From Dromiciops gliroides (Eukaryota > Chordata > Mammalia > Microbiotheria > Microbiotheriidae), in assembly GCF_019393635.1 (NCBI RefSeq), contig NC_057862.1, positions 477,776,669 through 477,840,668 of the forward strand: 64,000 nucleotides of DNA. Direction: 5' to 3'. The notes under the pieces are model-generated. The model searched no databases. It was not told the origin of the DNA and was given only the letters and a program-made list of their open reading frames with translations. The translations under genes were made by a program, and so were the position numbers. The first letter of the stretch is position 1. Each line of letters begins with the position of its first letter. Positions 57,001 to 64,000 of the stretch are shown here, piece by piece.

Positions 57001-60000
57001 AACACATCCAACTAAGTATGAAATTTACAATTTGAGGAAGGAGCAATAACACTTAAGAAAATGAAGTCATTTAACCTCTGGGTTAAGCCTGAGCCTTAGT
57101 TTCCTTATCTGCAAAACACAGAGGTCCACACTGGGTGATGTGTAAAGGTCCCTTCCAGCTTTAAAGCCTATAATATTATAATCCTTCAATTCAAAAAGCA
57201 ACTGAATTCATTTATTCATTGAAAAAGCATCTGTTATCTGACCAAATGCATAAAGAAGAAATCCACACAGGAGGTAACCCAATTTTAAAAGATATCTAGG
57301 AATGGATTTTTTAAGATGCCTTAAAAAAGGGAATATGTCAAAGGAATGGAAATTGCTTCAAGTGCTTTGACAACAATGACAAAAAAGTAGCCAAGAAATC
57401 ATCACCAACCACCAACTAGTCATCACCATGTGCCTGCTTTTTAATCTTAATATATTTACAATAGTAATGTATACGTGTATAGGTATGTACATATGTGTAT
57501 ATATGCATACACACACATACACATAAAGAATATCCTAGATAACACAACAGTAGGATAGTTTTTATAGATATTTTCTATAGTGGATCAATTTTGCAATCAT
57601 TTTTTAAAAACTATTATTTGTGACGAGAAAAAATTGTCACAAAGGCTCTCCTCAAAAAAGATGTCTTTTCAAGTATATCTTAAATTATACAAAACTATAA
57701 CAGATACAACTACAAAGATAACCTTGTTCAATGATCCACTGACAACAGGTTAATGAAAAAAGATTCATGCTCAACCAAGGAACTCACCAGTGTCATAAAG
57801 AAAATAATAATATAACTCACATTTATTAAGTACTTTAAGATTTATAAATTGGTTTCCTCATAATCACCCTGTGAGGCGGGTAATAAAAGTACTATCATTT
57901 CACATTTTACATTAAAAAATCCCTTGCTGATGTTAAGTTCTTCAATGTTCCTATTCATATATGAATGAAACTGTACTAACTACATCAAGCCCAAAATATT
58001 ATAATGCCTCTTAAGTGAAATTCACAGAATCTGTTAAAATAGTCTAACAATCACAGCAAAAGAAAAAAAAAGGCATGTAAAATACATATTGCAGAGACTT
58101 GGATATGCAATTGCACAAATTAGTCCAGACATATATAAATTTATGGACAATCAGCTGAGCCAGGAACTGAGTAAAAAAGTTAGGGCTGAAGCACATTTGA
58201 GAAATATTAGAGTACTTATCTAATTATCTAAAACTGATACAAAAGTCCCATCTCTGTTACATTAATATTCTCTTAGTGGTGCTATCTTGAAATGAATTGT
58301 AGAACATAATCTTATACGAATCAAAAATCACAAGAGGGGCGGCTAGGTGATGAAGTGGATAAAGCATCGGCCCTGGATTCAGGAGTACCTGAGTTCAAAT
58401 CCAGCTTCAGACACTTGACACTTACTAGCTGTGACCCTGGGCAAGTCACTTAACCCCCACTGCCCCGCCAAAAAAAAAAGAAAAAAATCACAAGAGCCTC
58501 AAATGGCAATGAAAAGTAGACTGAAACTTATTACCAACAATAACCATCACTTGCTGGTATCACCTGAAACATCTCTAGGACACAGGTGACCAGAAAAAGA
58601 GATTTGCTGGTCATGTAGTAAGAATGAGACACAAAAGACTGATTGCTACAGTGGTATCCTAGGGATACTATAAGAGGTTAAAAAAAAACCAAGAAAAAGG
58701 GAGCTCTGGGGTATTCTGTATAGAAACGTGGAAAAGAATTGTATGCGATAAGCATGCAATGGAATGTGGAAAATATCCAATGGCAGTGTAACATACACAT
58801 TACATTATACAAAAACTGTTATTTGGGCTCAATTTGTAACAAAGATACTTCTGATCATTATGCCTACAATTTAACTATTTTTTTAAATGCTCCTCCCTTT
58901 TCTCCTGTATAAATTCACCTGTTCATTCCACACCAAATTCCTAGACTACATTTTATACATCTAAATTCTGAAAATCGTTGTGGTTGGGTCTCTGTCCTAT
59001 AACAAAAACTGTCATCTTTCTGCAGAAGGCAGAAAGAGAAAAGGCAACATAGAATTCAATATTTATTTAAAGTTATATCACTACCTAAACCTTTAAAGAG
59101 GTAAAAAAGCTAAGAACACAACATTTATTTATGCCAAGAAGTATACCATTATATAGTTTAATAATAAAGCTGAAACCAAAACTTCAAATAGGAAACATAA
59201 CAAGTACCAGTTATCCTAAAAGTTAGCTATGTACTAAATTACAAGAAATTCCTTTCACTAATTATATTTTAGTTATAACCCTAAGTTAATCTATTTCAAT
59301 AACTCAGAAAATAAAGGATGAAAAGTAGAAAAGAGCTGGGGCTATGCCTTAAGTTCGAATCACTTGTCAAGGAGGTGAGTACTGATACCCAGGAATGTCA
59401 CATGGGTGCAAAATACAAGCAAGCCATGTTGCCCTACACCTGATCCATCCCAATGTTACATCAAAAATTATATTCTATATTGTTAAAAGTGGATGATCTA
59501 ATTCATCAATACAAAAAACCCAGCTTAGTCTATGTTAAAAAATAACTACTATTTATATAGCCTTTTAAGATTTACAGAGCACTTTATAAATATCTCATTT
59601 TTATCTTTATGACAACCCTGAGAAGTAGTTGCAAATCACCCTCATTTTACAGGTAAGAAAACTGAGACAGACAGCATTTAAGTAACTTGCAATGAGTCAC
59701 AAAGCTAATTAAGTGTCTGAGACTATATTTGAATTTAGGATTTCCTGACTCCTAAGTCCAACATTCTATCCATTTTGCCTTTTAGTACTGATCACAAAAT
59801 TTCTGGAGTCAGAGGATCCAGAAGCTCTGCTAGCAACTAGGTTCGACACCTCAGTAAGTCACTTCACCTTCCCAGCCTCAGCTTCCTCATCTGAAAATGA
59901 TGAACAAATATAATAAGTGCCAAATACTGTGTTAAGTGCTAGGGACAGAAATAAAAGCAAAGCAAATAAATAAATAAGTCTCTGTCCTAAGAAGGAAAGA

Positions 60001-61748
60001 CAACAATTATAGAGGAACGGTGGCCAAGGAGTATTTTGGGCAGTGAAGTCAAAGGGGTGTTAACTGGTTAATTTTTAAAGATCCTTCCAGCTCTAAATCT
60101 TCTATCCTACTAACATAACACTAGAAAATCTACCAGCTATCTCATCAAAGCCAATTCTGAGAATGCTAAAATTTGGAAAGTGCTTTTTCAATCCTACTTC
60201 AATTAAATCCCACTGACATCAGGTCCACTAGCCCTGAAATTTCCAAATATGTCCCTTCCTTCTTTCACTTACTTTAAAATAATGTTCACCCATCTGATTT
60301 TCCATGAAATCTTTTTTATTAAGTACCTTCCTCTGTTCACTATATCAAAAAAATTAAGTACCTATCATGTGCAAAGGATCCTCTTATTGTTAATATATAT
60401 TATCCCTATAATACATAACTTTATAAAACAAAATAAAAATGAATAGAATTTTATGAGATTATATAATGTTAAAAAGAATTCTCCCTTACAATATTATATA
60501 TACATATTTGTGTGTATAGATATACAAAATGCATATCTATACACATATATATAACATATACATGCACAACATGCATGATATGCATTTATACATGTATAAA
60601 AATATGTGTAATATATACTGGAAAACAAATTCACTGGAAAAGAAAAGGAGGTATGTGCTTTACTGTCATTTATAATGCATAAACCTCCTTTTCTTTTCCA
60701 GTGAACTTATCTTCCTTTCCCCTTTAGATTGTCTAATGGCTGGAATTGTTTCTGTTTTCTTTGTTACATTTCTGCAACTAGCACAGTGCTTGGCACATAG
60801 TAGCTTCTTTGTGAATACTTGTTGAATTGAACTAAATGTATCCAAACAGCAATTCCTATAGTATTCCGAATTTGTTGGCCTATTAATGTTATCTAGCAAC
60901 CAAATGAGTCATCAGAGAAAACCTTTTGATTACTTAAATAAGTTAAACAATGATGGACAGATTAATCAATCAACAAACATTTATTACATATCTACTAAAT
61001 GCCCAGCACTATGGTAGGTGTAGCTATAAAAACAAAAATAGAAAGTTCCTACCCTCAAAGAGCTTACATTCTAACAGAGGAAACAACAGGTATAAATGAA
61101 AATAAATACAAAGTATGTGCAAGGTTAATACAAAGTAACTTTCAGAGGGCAGTAGCAACTGAAGGGATTAGAAAAGGCTTCATGTAGGCAACAGCATATG
61201 GACGGAGCTCATAGCCACCACCACTACCCACCAAAAAAAGTAATCTGACAACTTTCAGAAATGTTTTCTTCAGTTCGGTTTTAATAAGCCTATTTGATAG
61301 ATGCAAAAGAAGCTAAGTACACTGTATATTATAGGACAGAGAATCCAAATGCAATAAAAACAGTCAGTAAAATTAAAACATCAAGTATATACTACCCCTG
61401 TAAAAGACACAGAATTCGAATGCAATAAAAAGCAAATTGTCACTAAAATTAAAATTTACAGCTAGCATATACCATCACCAGCATCCAGATCGCCCTCATT
61501 TGCAAGTCTAACAGAAACAAAAACAAACATTCCCGGTTACAACCGGAGAAGTATTACTAGTCAAAGTGGAGAGTTTGTTACCTCGACGTTTTCTGTGAGG
61601 CCATACTCAGAGTGAGGATTTTCTGAAACCTACAAGAAAAGACAAGGGTCAGCGCACAGCCCCGCAGCCTCCGGCGGTCCCGCGCCCCCTCCCACCGCAG
61701 GCCCCCGAGTACCGGTGTCTGTCCCTCCAGCAGCTGTTCTGGCTCCAT
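47796..61748 (-). CDS. DPY30: DPY30, H3K4 methyltransferase complex subunit (complete, 4 coding exons)
   Basis: Joined exons 61748-61713, 61629-61582, 54213-54071 and 47868-47796 total 300 nt: 99 residues plus TAA, the same length as the human protein. The start [12 protein letters not shown] has a good context (GTCATGG). The conserved C-terminal half ([37 protein letters not shown], about residues 52-93) is the Dpy-30 motif, two helices that dimerise into a four-helix bundle and bind the C-terminal helix of ASH2L in nuclear SET1/MLL complexes. By memory of the human protein there are only a few substitutions (positions 6, 12, 14, about 27 and 95). All introns are GT-AG; the phases are 0, 0 and 2. 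Its 3' end lies about 5 kb upstream of MEMO1's promoter on the same strand. Confidence 0.97.
48175..48395 (+). repeat. CORE-SINE, second subtype
   Basis: GGCATCATGCTGTAGTGTAG, TTAGGCTTTAGTCTCACC, GGCAACTCTCAAACTATAAGATGCATTG, TTTCCTCACTGAGAGTTCCTTATAGCAAAG, ATAGGTCCAG. It shares its unusual 3' region with 39750-39975. Confidence 0.68.
48400..48812. other. DPY30 intron, nothing recognised
   Basis: AT-rich; no repeat or exon assigned. Confidence 0.5.
48815..49640 (-). repeat. L2, long fragment
   Basis: The remains of the tail (ACATATTAAGGGGAGATTC) are at left, then the reversed 3' region (AAGGAAGCCAAGAATTCCAC, GTATTTGATCCTAGGGGCAATAGGGAGCCACTAATAATTTTTGAG). 49270-49400 repeats a short block twice (TATCAATTTGGAAGTTAT and TATCAATTTGAAGTTATA, each followed by ACTGGAATCC or CAGAATCC), an internal tandem duplication. 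Confidence 0.72.
49748..49911 (+). repeat. WSINE1-type SINE
   Basis: The target-site duplication GCACAGCTGAG is at 49737-49747 and 49912-49922. The tail is (AAAT)n(AAAC)n. Confidence 0.94.
50052..50244 (+). repeat. WSINE1-type SINE
   Basis: The target-site duplication AAGAGTACAGCAGGT is at 50037-50051 and 50245-50259, with no mismatch. Long AAAT-rich tail. Confidence 0.95.
50349..51667 (+). mobile_element. L1 insertion made of two tandem 3' ends
   Basis: TAGGTTATAG flanks the whole block (50339-50348 and 51667-51676). Inside, the first L1 3' end runs from the ORF2 C-terminus (GGCCATTCTGGAGAGCGG) to its A-rich tail near 51170. A second L1 3' end then starts at about 51171 (AGAAACGATGAACAGGCAG, a position already present in unit one near 50602) and runs to a second tail near 51665. 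Both units have the same orientation. The first contains (TG)n at 50969-51011. Confidence 0.85.
50969..51011 (+). repeat. (TG)n microsatellite in L1
   Basis: About 21 TG units in the L1 3' UTR, at the place equivalent to 34797-34892. Confidence 0.93.
51677..52205 (+). repeat. Old L1 3' fragment with an L2 piece inside
   Basis: CCACTTCACACTCCTCAGATTGGCAAATATGACC, TTCAACCATTCTGGAAAACAATTAG, then 51903-52018 switches to L2 text (CACCTCAAATTTGGCATGTCCAACACAAAACTC, CCTTCCTCCAAACTTG) before L1 resumes with GCACATGTACAAGAATGTTTATAAG. This old L1 is the host of the 50349-51667 insertion. Confidence 0.72.
52210..52650 (-). repeat. L2 3' end
   Basis: AAGCATTTATTAAGTGCTTACTATATACTAAGAACC, CTTGCTCTCAAGGAGTTCAAACTCTAATAGAG; continues into the reversed 3' region. 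Confidence 0.78.
52985..53123 (+). repeat. WSINE1-type SINE
   Basis: The target-site duplication AGAACTATACTT is at 52973-52984 and 53124-53135. The head lacks GGTGG (CTAGTGTCACAGTGG). Confidence 0.94.
53136..54070. other. DPY30 intron, no recognisable repeat
   Basis: No exon or repeat assigned; starts downstream of a SINE and ends at the DPY30 exon. Confidence 0.5.
54071..54213 (-). CDS. DPY30: DPY30 third coding exon
   Basis: Acceptor TTTATTAG|CGAATAG; donor GAAAG|GTGAGA. The 143 nt encode [20 protein letters not shown] through LAVLAKE plus two bases of Arg. It includes the first helix of the Dpy-30 motif. Confidence 0.97.
54214..54613. other. DPY30 intron, nothing recognised
   Basis: AT-rich intron between the DPY30 exon and a SINE. 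Confidence 0.5.
54630..54776 (+). repeat. WSINE1-type SINE
   Basis: The 16-nt target-site duplication AAAAGTTTCCACTTGA is at 54614-54629 and 54777-54792, with no mismatch. Confidence 0.96.
54950..56880 (+). mobile_element. Tigger-type DNA transposon relic (pogo/TcMar)
   Basis: Broken frames match a TIGD1-like transposase in order: the HTH/CENP-B-type region near 54985-55070 (TMEKLL- and MWIEAQ-like text at about 55100-55130), VDETGLF (about 55398-55418, a catalytic Asp), a block before the lost DNAPGH segment, [16 protein letters not shown] (about 55870-55915) and [18 protein letters not shown] (about 56265-56320). The stretch holding the second catalytic Asp appears deleted, and there are several stops. 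A SINE interrupts it. TTTATGTAAATTGAGAACTG (56849-56868) could be its 3' terminal region. I could not confirm inverted termini. Confidence 0.82.
55508..55646 (+). repeat. WSINE1-type SINE inside Tigger
   Basis: The target-site duplication AAAAAATAGAATTA is at 55494-55507 and 55647-55660. Confidence 0.95.
57055..57190 (+). repeat. MIR-type fragment
   Basis: GTCATTTAACCTCTGGGTTAAGCC, TTAGTTTCCTTATCTGCAAAACACAG, GTCCCTTCCAGCTTTAAAGCC. Confidence 0.75.
57195..57808. other. DPY30 intron; alternating TATG tract
   Basis: 57470-57525 is a TATG/CACA alternating stretch. The rest is unassigned. Confidence 0.5.
57810..57910 (-). repeat. MIR tail fragment
   Basis: ACATTTATTAAGTACTTTAAGATTTATAAATTGG, CATAATCACCCTGTGAGGCGGG. 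Confidence 0.65.
57915..58322. other. DPY30 intron, nothing recognised
   Basis: AT-rich sequence with no assignable element. Confidence 0.5.
58337..58482 (+). repeat. WSINE1-type SINE
   Basis: The target-site duplication AAAAATCACAAGAG is at 58323-58336 and 58483-58496. The core lacks TGTG (TAGCTGTGACCC). Confidence 0.95.
58555..58745 (+). repeat. Possible RTE-like LINE C-terminal relic
   Basis: Frame-broken text reads [14 protein letters not shown] and further KR-rich residues, resembling the endmost ORF2 motif (GHIMR-type) of RTE-like LINEs. Short and diverged. Confidence 0.35.
58750..59558. other. DPY30 intron, nothing recognised
   Basis: AT-rich sequence with no assignable element. Confidence 0.5.
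59560..59990. repeat. MIR pair (facing) and L2 tail
   Basis: 59560-59780 minus (TTTACAGAGCACTTTATAAATATC, CAGGTAAGAAAACTGAGACAG, TAACTTGCAATGAGTCAC); 59785-59905 plus (GGAGTCAGAGGATCCAG, TAAGTCACTTCACCTTCCCAGCCTCAGCTTCCTCATCTG); 59915-59990 minus L2 tail (AATAAGTGCCAAATACTGTGTTAAGTGCTAGGG). Confidence 0.75.
59995..60629. other. DPY30 intron; TATA/CATG-rich end
   Basis: 60490-60620 alternates purine and pyrimidine (ACATATATATAAC, ACATGCATGATATGC), palindrome-rich, directly beside the inverted repeat. Confidence 0.5.
60630..60705. repeat. Perfect 23-bp-arm inverted repeat
   Basis: Left arm 60630-60652 (starts TTCACTGG, ends AGGAGGT) and right arm 60683-60705 (starts ACCTCCTT, ends CCAGTGAA) are exact reverse complements over all 23 bases, around a 30-nt spacer. 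One arm is purine-rich and the other pyrimidine-rich. The right arm abuts the L2 fragment that follows, so the left arm is probably a copy made by snap-back or template switching. Transcribed RNA of either strand would fold into a long hairpin. It sits in a DPY30 intron. Confidence 0.95.
60700..60835 (+). repeat. L2 3' tail
   Basis: CTTTAGATTGTCTAATGGCTGG, CTAGCACAGTGCTTGGCACATAGTAGC, GAATACTTGTTGAATTGAA. Confidence 0.82.
60960..61192 (-). repeat. L2 3' end
   Basis: CAACAAACATTTATTACATATCTACTAAATGCCCAGCACTATGG, TACCCTCAAAGAGCTTACATTCTAACAGAGG, AGTAGCAACTGAAGGGATTAG, GAAAAGGCTTCATGTAGG. Confidence 0.83.
61335..61473 (+). repeat. Diverged tandem duplication, unit about 71 nt
   Basis: GACAGAGAATCCAAATGCAATAAAAA (61335 on) and GACACAGAATTCGAATGCAATAAAAA (61406 on) head two units that both go on with TAAAATTAAAA and end in a TATATAC-like block. 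Located about 110 nt past the donor of DPY30's second coding exon. Confidence 0.75.
61582..61629 (-). CDS. DPY30: DPY30 second coding exon
   Basis: Acceptor TTTTCTTGTAG|GTT; donor GTCGAG|GTAACA. Encodes [16 protein letters not shown] (16 codons), the poorly structured N-terminal segment. Confidence 0.96.
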
Positions 61749-61786
61749 GACGCGGGCCCTGCAAGTGGCCGGCTCGGGACGCGAGT
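61713..61786 (-). CDS. DPY30: DPY30 first coding exon with 5' UTR part
   Basis: Acceptor TTTCCCCAG|ACTCGCG at 61786, so an upstream noncoding exon exists. 5' UTR 61786-61749, ATG at 61748-61746, 12 codons ([12 protein letters not shown]), donor CCG|GTACTC. The coding part is 61748-61713. Confidence 0.95.
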
Positions 61787-62125
61787 CTGGGGAAACAAGG
61801 AGAGACCCGCGTCAGTTACCACCAGAGAGCTGGGGGGTGTGGGGGTGGGGGCGGCGGAGGGGCTGGGACGGGAGGGAAAGGACTGGGTCAGGAACCGGGG
61901 GCTGGGAGGGCCCCGCCCCCGCAGCTCCCTGCCGGAGCCCCGGGACGGCCCGCGGAGCTGACCAGGAGAACGCGAGGCCGCCCGCCCGCCTGCCCAGAGC
62001 GGCGCGGGAGATAGCGCACAACCCCGGGTCGGGCTACAGAGAGGAGCTGGGAGGGAAAGACGCTCGTTACCGCGCTCAACTCGAACCGCGCCCAAAAGCC
62101 TTGCACCGCACCTCCGTCTCCCTAC

Positions 62126-62165
62126 CGCAAACCGCTCGGGCCGGCCGTAAAGCAAGGACGTCGCA
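62126..62165 (-). other. DPY30: Candidate DPY30 noncoding exon 1
   Basis: The donor TTTGCG|GTAGGG (G at 62126) lies just below the NRF1-like site. A second possible donor, GCGCG|GTAACG, is at 62071. The start is inferred from the promoter motifs. Confidence 0.5.
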
Positions 62166-62172
62166 CGAGTGC

Positions 62173-62184
62173 CGCGCCTGCGCA
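62173..62184 (-). promoter_or_regulatory. DPY30: NRF1-like site
   Basis: CGCGCCTGCGCA (minus: TGCGCAGGCGCG) matches the NRF1 consensus, common in housekeeping promoters. Confidence 0.6.
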
Positions 62185-62186
62185 GA

Positions 62187-62208
62187 ATACAGTTTCCCCA
62201 GAGCTGGC
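62187..62208 (+). promoter_or_regulatory. DPY30: ZNF143-like site
   Basis: TACAGTTTCCCCAGAGCTGG resembles the ACTACAnnTCCCAGAATGC element with one inserted base. It lies 3 nt from the NRF1-like site. Confidence 0.4.
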
Positions 62209-62350
62209 TGCAAAAAAGGAGGGCGGTAAAGAAAACCGCGTGTCCAGGGGTCCCCGTGACCCTTCCCGCCGCTGGTGGTCCCCCCCAGAGCGTGACGAGG
62301 AATGGGTTATCGGGTGCTCCTGATGAGGCGGGCATGGGCCCGTCGGTGCA

Positions 62351-62904
62351 GCCGCCCAAGTCTGCTCAGCCTGGTCTAGGATAGGTATCTGCGCTGCGAG
62401 CCAGCGATACCCGGAGAGGCCTAGTTGTCTGCTAACCGTTTTCCTTTCCTCCCATGCTGGGCCTTCCTGATTCCCTGCCACCCACTCTCTAGGAGTTAGG
62501 GCTTCCCCAAGCCCCAAAGTACTTTGTATATATTTTGTATTGGCTTTTCTGTGTACATGTTCATGTGCATGGATACACATACTGCCCACTGACAAAGACC
62601 GGTTCCTTTTTCTTAATCTTTTGTGTAACCCAATGCCTAGTACCTGGTAGGCACTCGATATGTTTATTCAGTTGGAATTAAACAGAATTGCTGCTAATGG
62701 AGAAAAATACTCTCTCCTAGAAGTAATTCTAGACAGAAATAAATTATCCAGACTTCTGCTGGAGCTCTCTCCCTGCCAAAAAAAATAAATAAATAAAGCA
62801 CCTAATAAGTTCTCCATTGGTCAAAAAGTGGAGGCACCAAGAAAGAGAAGGGTTTCTTAAGATTGGAATCTCAGTAAAAGAAAGGAACTTGTGGCTGGGG
62901 TAAA
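62351..62904. other. Upstream of DPY30; L2 tail remnant
   Basis: 62625-62680 reads AACCCAATGCCTAGTACCTGGTAGGCACTCGATATGTTTATTCAGTTGG, an L2 tail in plus orientation. No gene recognised. Confidence 0.6.
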
Positions 62905-63042
62905 TCAATCAAACAATATGTATTAGGCTCAACTATGTGTCAGGAACTGTGCTAAGCTCTAAAGATACAAAAAGAAGCAAAAGACAATCCCTTCCCTCAA
63001 GGAGCTTACAATCTAAGGGGGGGAGAAACAACAGGCAAACAA
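62905..63042 (-). repeat. L2 tail
   Basis: AATCAAACAATATGTATTAGGCTCAACTATGTGTCAGGAACTGTGCTAAGC, CCTTCCCTCAAGGAGCTTACAATCTAAG. Confidence 0.85.
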
Positions 63043-63069
63043 ATGTATACACACAAGCTATTTAAAGAT

Positions 63070-63720
63070 AAATTGTTGTTCAATGGTGTCAGACTTATTG
63101 TGACTCCATGGACCACAGCATGTTCACTAGGTCCTTCTGTTCTCCATTATCTCTTGAAGTCTATCCAAGTTCATGTTCATTTTTTCCCATGCTACTATCT
63201 ATCCATCTCATCCTCTGCCATCCCCTTTTCCTTCTGCCTTCAAACTTTTGAAACATAAGGGTCTTTTCCAATAAGTCACATCTCATTATGTGACCAAAGT
63301 ATTTCAGTTTCAGCTTCAGTATTTGATTTTCCAGTGGATAGTCTGAATCACTTCCTTTAAGCATTGACTGATTTGATCTCCTTGTAGTCCAAGGGACTCT
63401 CAAAAATCTTCTCTAGCATCATAATTCAAAAGTGTCTGATTCTGCAGCACCCAACTTTCCTTATAATCCCAAATCTCACAACCATACATTCATACTGGAA
63501 AACCCATTTCACTATACAGACCCTTTTCAGCAAGGTGATGTCTCTGCTTTCTAGTATGCTGTCTAGATTTGCCATAGCTTACCTTCCAAGGAGCATCTTT
63601 TAATTTCATGGCTGTATTTGCCTTCTGCAGTGATCTTTGAGATCAAGAGTATAAAATCTGACAGTGCTTCCATTCCTTTTCTCTCTATTTGTCAGGAAGT
63701 GATGGGATCATTTGCCAAGA
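63070..63720 (-). mobile_element. RTE/BovB-type LINE 3' fragment
   Basis: The minus-strand frame 63403-63161 reads LKLKYFGHIMRCDLLEKTLM and then EGRRKRGWQRMRWIDSSM, the C-terminal end of RTE ORF2. The non-coding 3' tail (63070-63160) is shared with 2411-2635 and with the tail of the MAR1-type SINE at 9150. The stops upstream show it is dead. Confidence 0.85.
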
Positions 63721-63734
63721 TCATAGGGTTTTTT

Positions 63735-63985
63735 ATGTTACTTTTTTCCAATTTATTTAGAATTTTATTTTCCCCAATTACATGTAAAAACAATTTTAAT
63801 AACCATTTTTACAACTTTGTGCTCCAAATTCTCTTCCTCCCTCCCTCCCCACTACCCCTTAAGAACTCACACAATATGAGTTATACATGTGTAGTCATGA
63901 AAAACATTTCCATATTAGTCAGGTTGTGGAAAAAAAAGACAAATAAAGTCAAGAAAAATAAACTAAAAAAAATATGCTTCAATTT
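63735..63985 (-). mobile_element. L1 3' end, running toward the window edge
   Basis: TTTCCCCAATTACATGTAAAAAC, TTGTGCTCCAAATTCTCTTCC, GTTATACATGTGTAGTCATGAAAAACATTTCCATATTAGTC are the reversed L1 3' UTR. The body would lie to the right, beyond the window. Confidence 0.78.
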
Positions 63986-64000
63986 TTATTCAGACACCAT

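Larger units (their letters stand above)
61640..62350 (-). promoter_or_regulatory. DPY30: DPY30 CpG-island promoter
   Basis: CpG-dense over the first exons, with G-runs on the plus strand at 61835-61880 that could form a quadruplex in the first intron. No TATA box. NRF1-like and ZNF143-like motifs at 62173-62208 place the transcription start most likely just below 62170. Confidence 0.85.

Noticed and set aside
61881..62172. Second gene sharing the DPY30 island divergently
   Set aside because: No recognisable exon, splice pair or coding motif on the plus strand; divergent transcription cannot be judged from sequence.
61649..62359. 236-codon minus-strand frame over the DPY30 promoter
   Set aside because: It is out of frame with DPY30, crosses the DPY30 splice sites and has no recognisable motif; a CpG-island artefact.
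63161..63403. 80-codon minus-strand frame as a novel gene
   Set aside because: Matches the C-terminal end of RTE-type LINE ORF2 and has no intact upstream frame.
1..64000. A new multi-gene biological system
   Set aside because: Apart from MEMO1 exon 1, DPY30 and the TMEM92-like relic, nearly all recognisable sequence belongs to retroelement or transposon families; no clustered unknown genes were found.

Overview
The window is nuclear DNA of a marsupial mammal, probably of the Australian lineage. Evidence: about 25 copies of a short tRNA-headed CORE-SINE of the WSINE1 kind, CORE-SINEs with RTE/BovB-type tails (MAR1 kind), very many L2 and MIR relics, and L1 copies with several ages of nesting. 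Two single-copy genes were recognised, both on the minus strand. They are in the same order and orientation that I recall for human 2p22 (MEMO1 then DPY30).

MEMO1 contributes only its first coding exon (42370-42430, minus), inside a large CpG island (about 41400-43320). Its intron 1 appears to fill the whole left part of the window, because I recognised no further MEMO1 exon between 1 and 42369. DPY30 is complete: four coding exons (61748-61713, 61629-61582, 54213-54071, 47868-47796) give 300 nt, or 99 codons plus stop, with canonical splice sites throughout. Its promoter CpG island is at about 61640-62350, with NRF1-like and ZNF143-like sites. DPY30 is a core subunit of SET1/MLL histone H3K4 methyltransferase complexes. 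MEMO1 is a cytoplasmic effector of receptor-tyrosine-kinase-driven motility. The two share a chromosomal neighbourhood, not a pathway.

At the left edge (1-315, plus) lies a frameshifted relic resembling the end of TMEM92 (membrane segment, PPxY tail), antisense within MEMO1 intron 1. Everything else is repeats: L1 pieces, of which five insertions carry readable target-site duplications (21239-25433, 34059-35025, 35085-35408, 50349-51667 and a 5'-end-only piece at 14533-15129); about 20 L2 fragments; a Tigger-type DNA transposon (about 54950-56880); RTE fragments; a candidate retroviral LTR (about 2985-3526, minus); and an unclassified repeat family seen twice.

The most unusual structures are a SINE whose 3' half has become a 368-nt pure purine tract inside its own target-site duplication (26670-27091), a perfect 23-bp-arm inverted repeat in DPY30 intron (60630-60705), an L1 insertion made of two tandem L1 3' ends in one target-site duplication (50349-51667), the L1 5'-end-only insertion, and an open frame running in phase 192 codons upstream of the MEMO1 start codon. 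I saw no CRISPR array, operon or other prokaryote-like system, and no evidence for a new multi-gene system.
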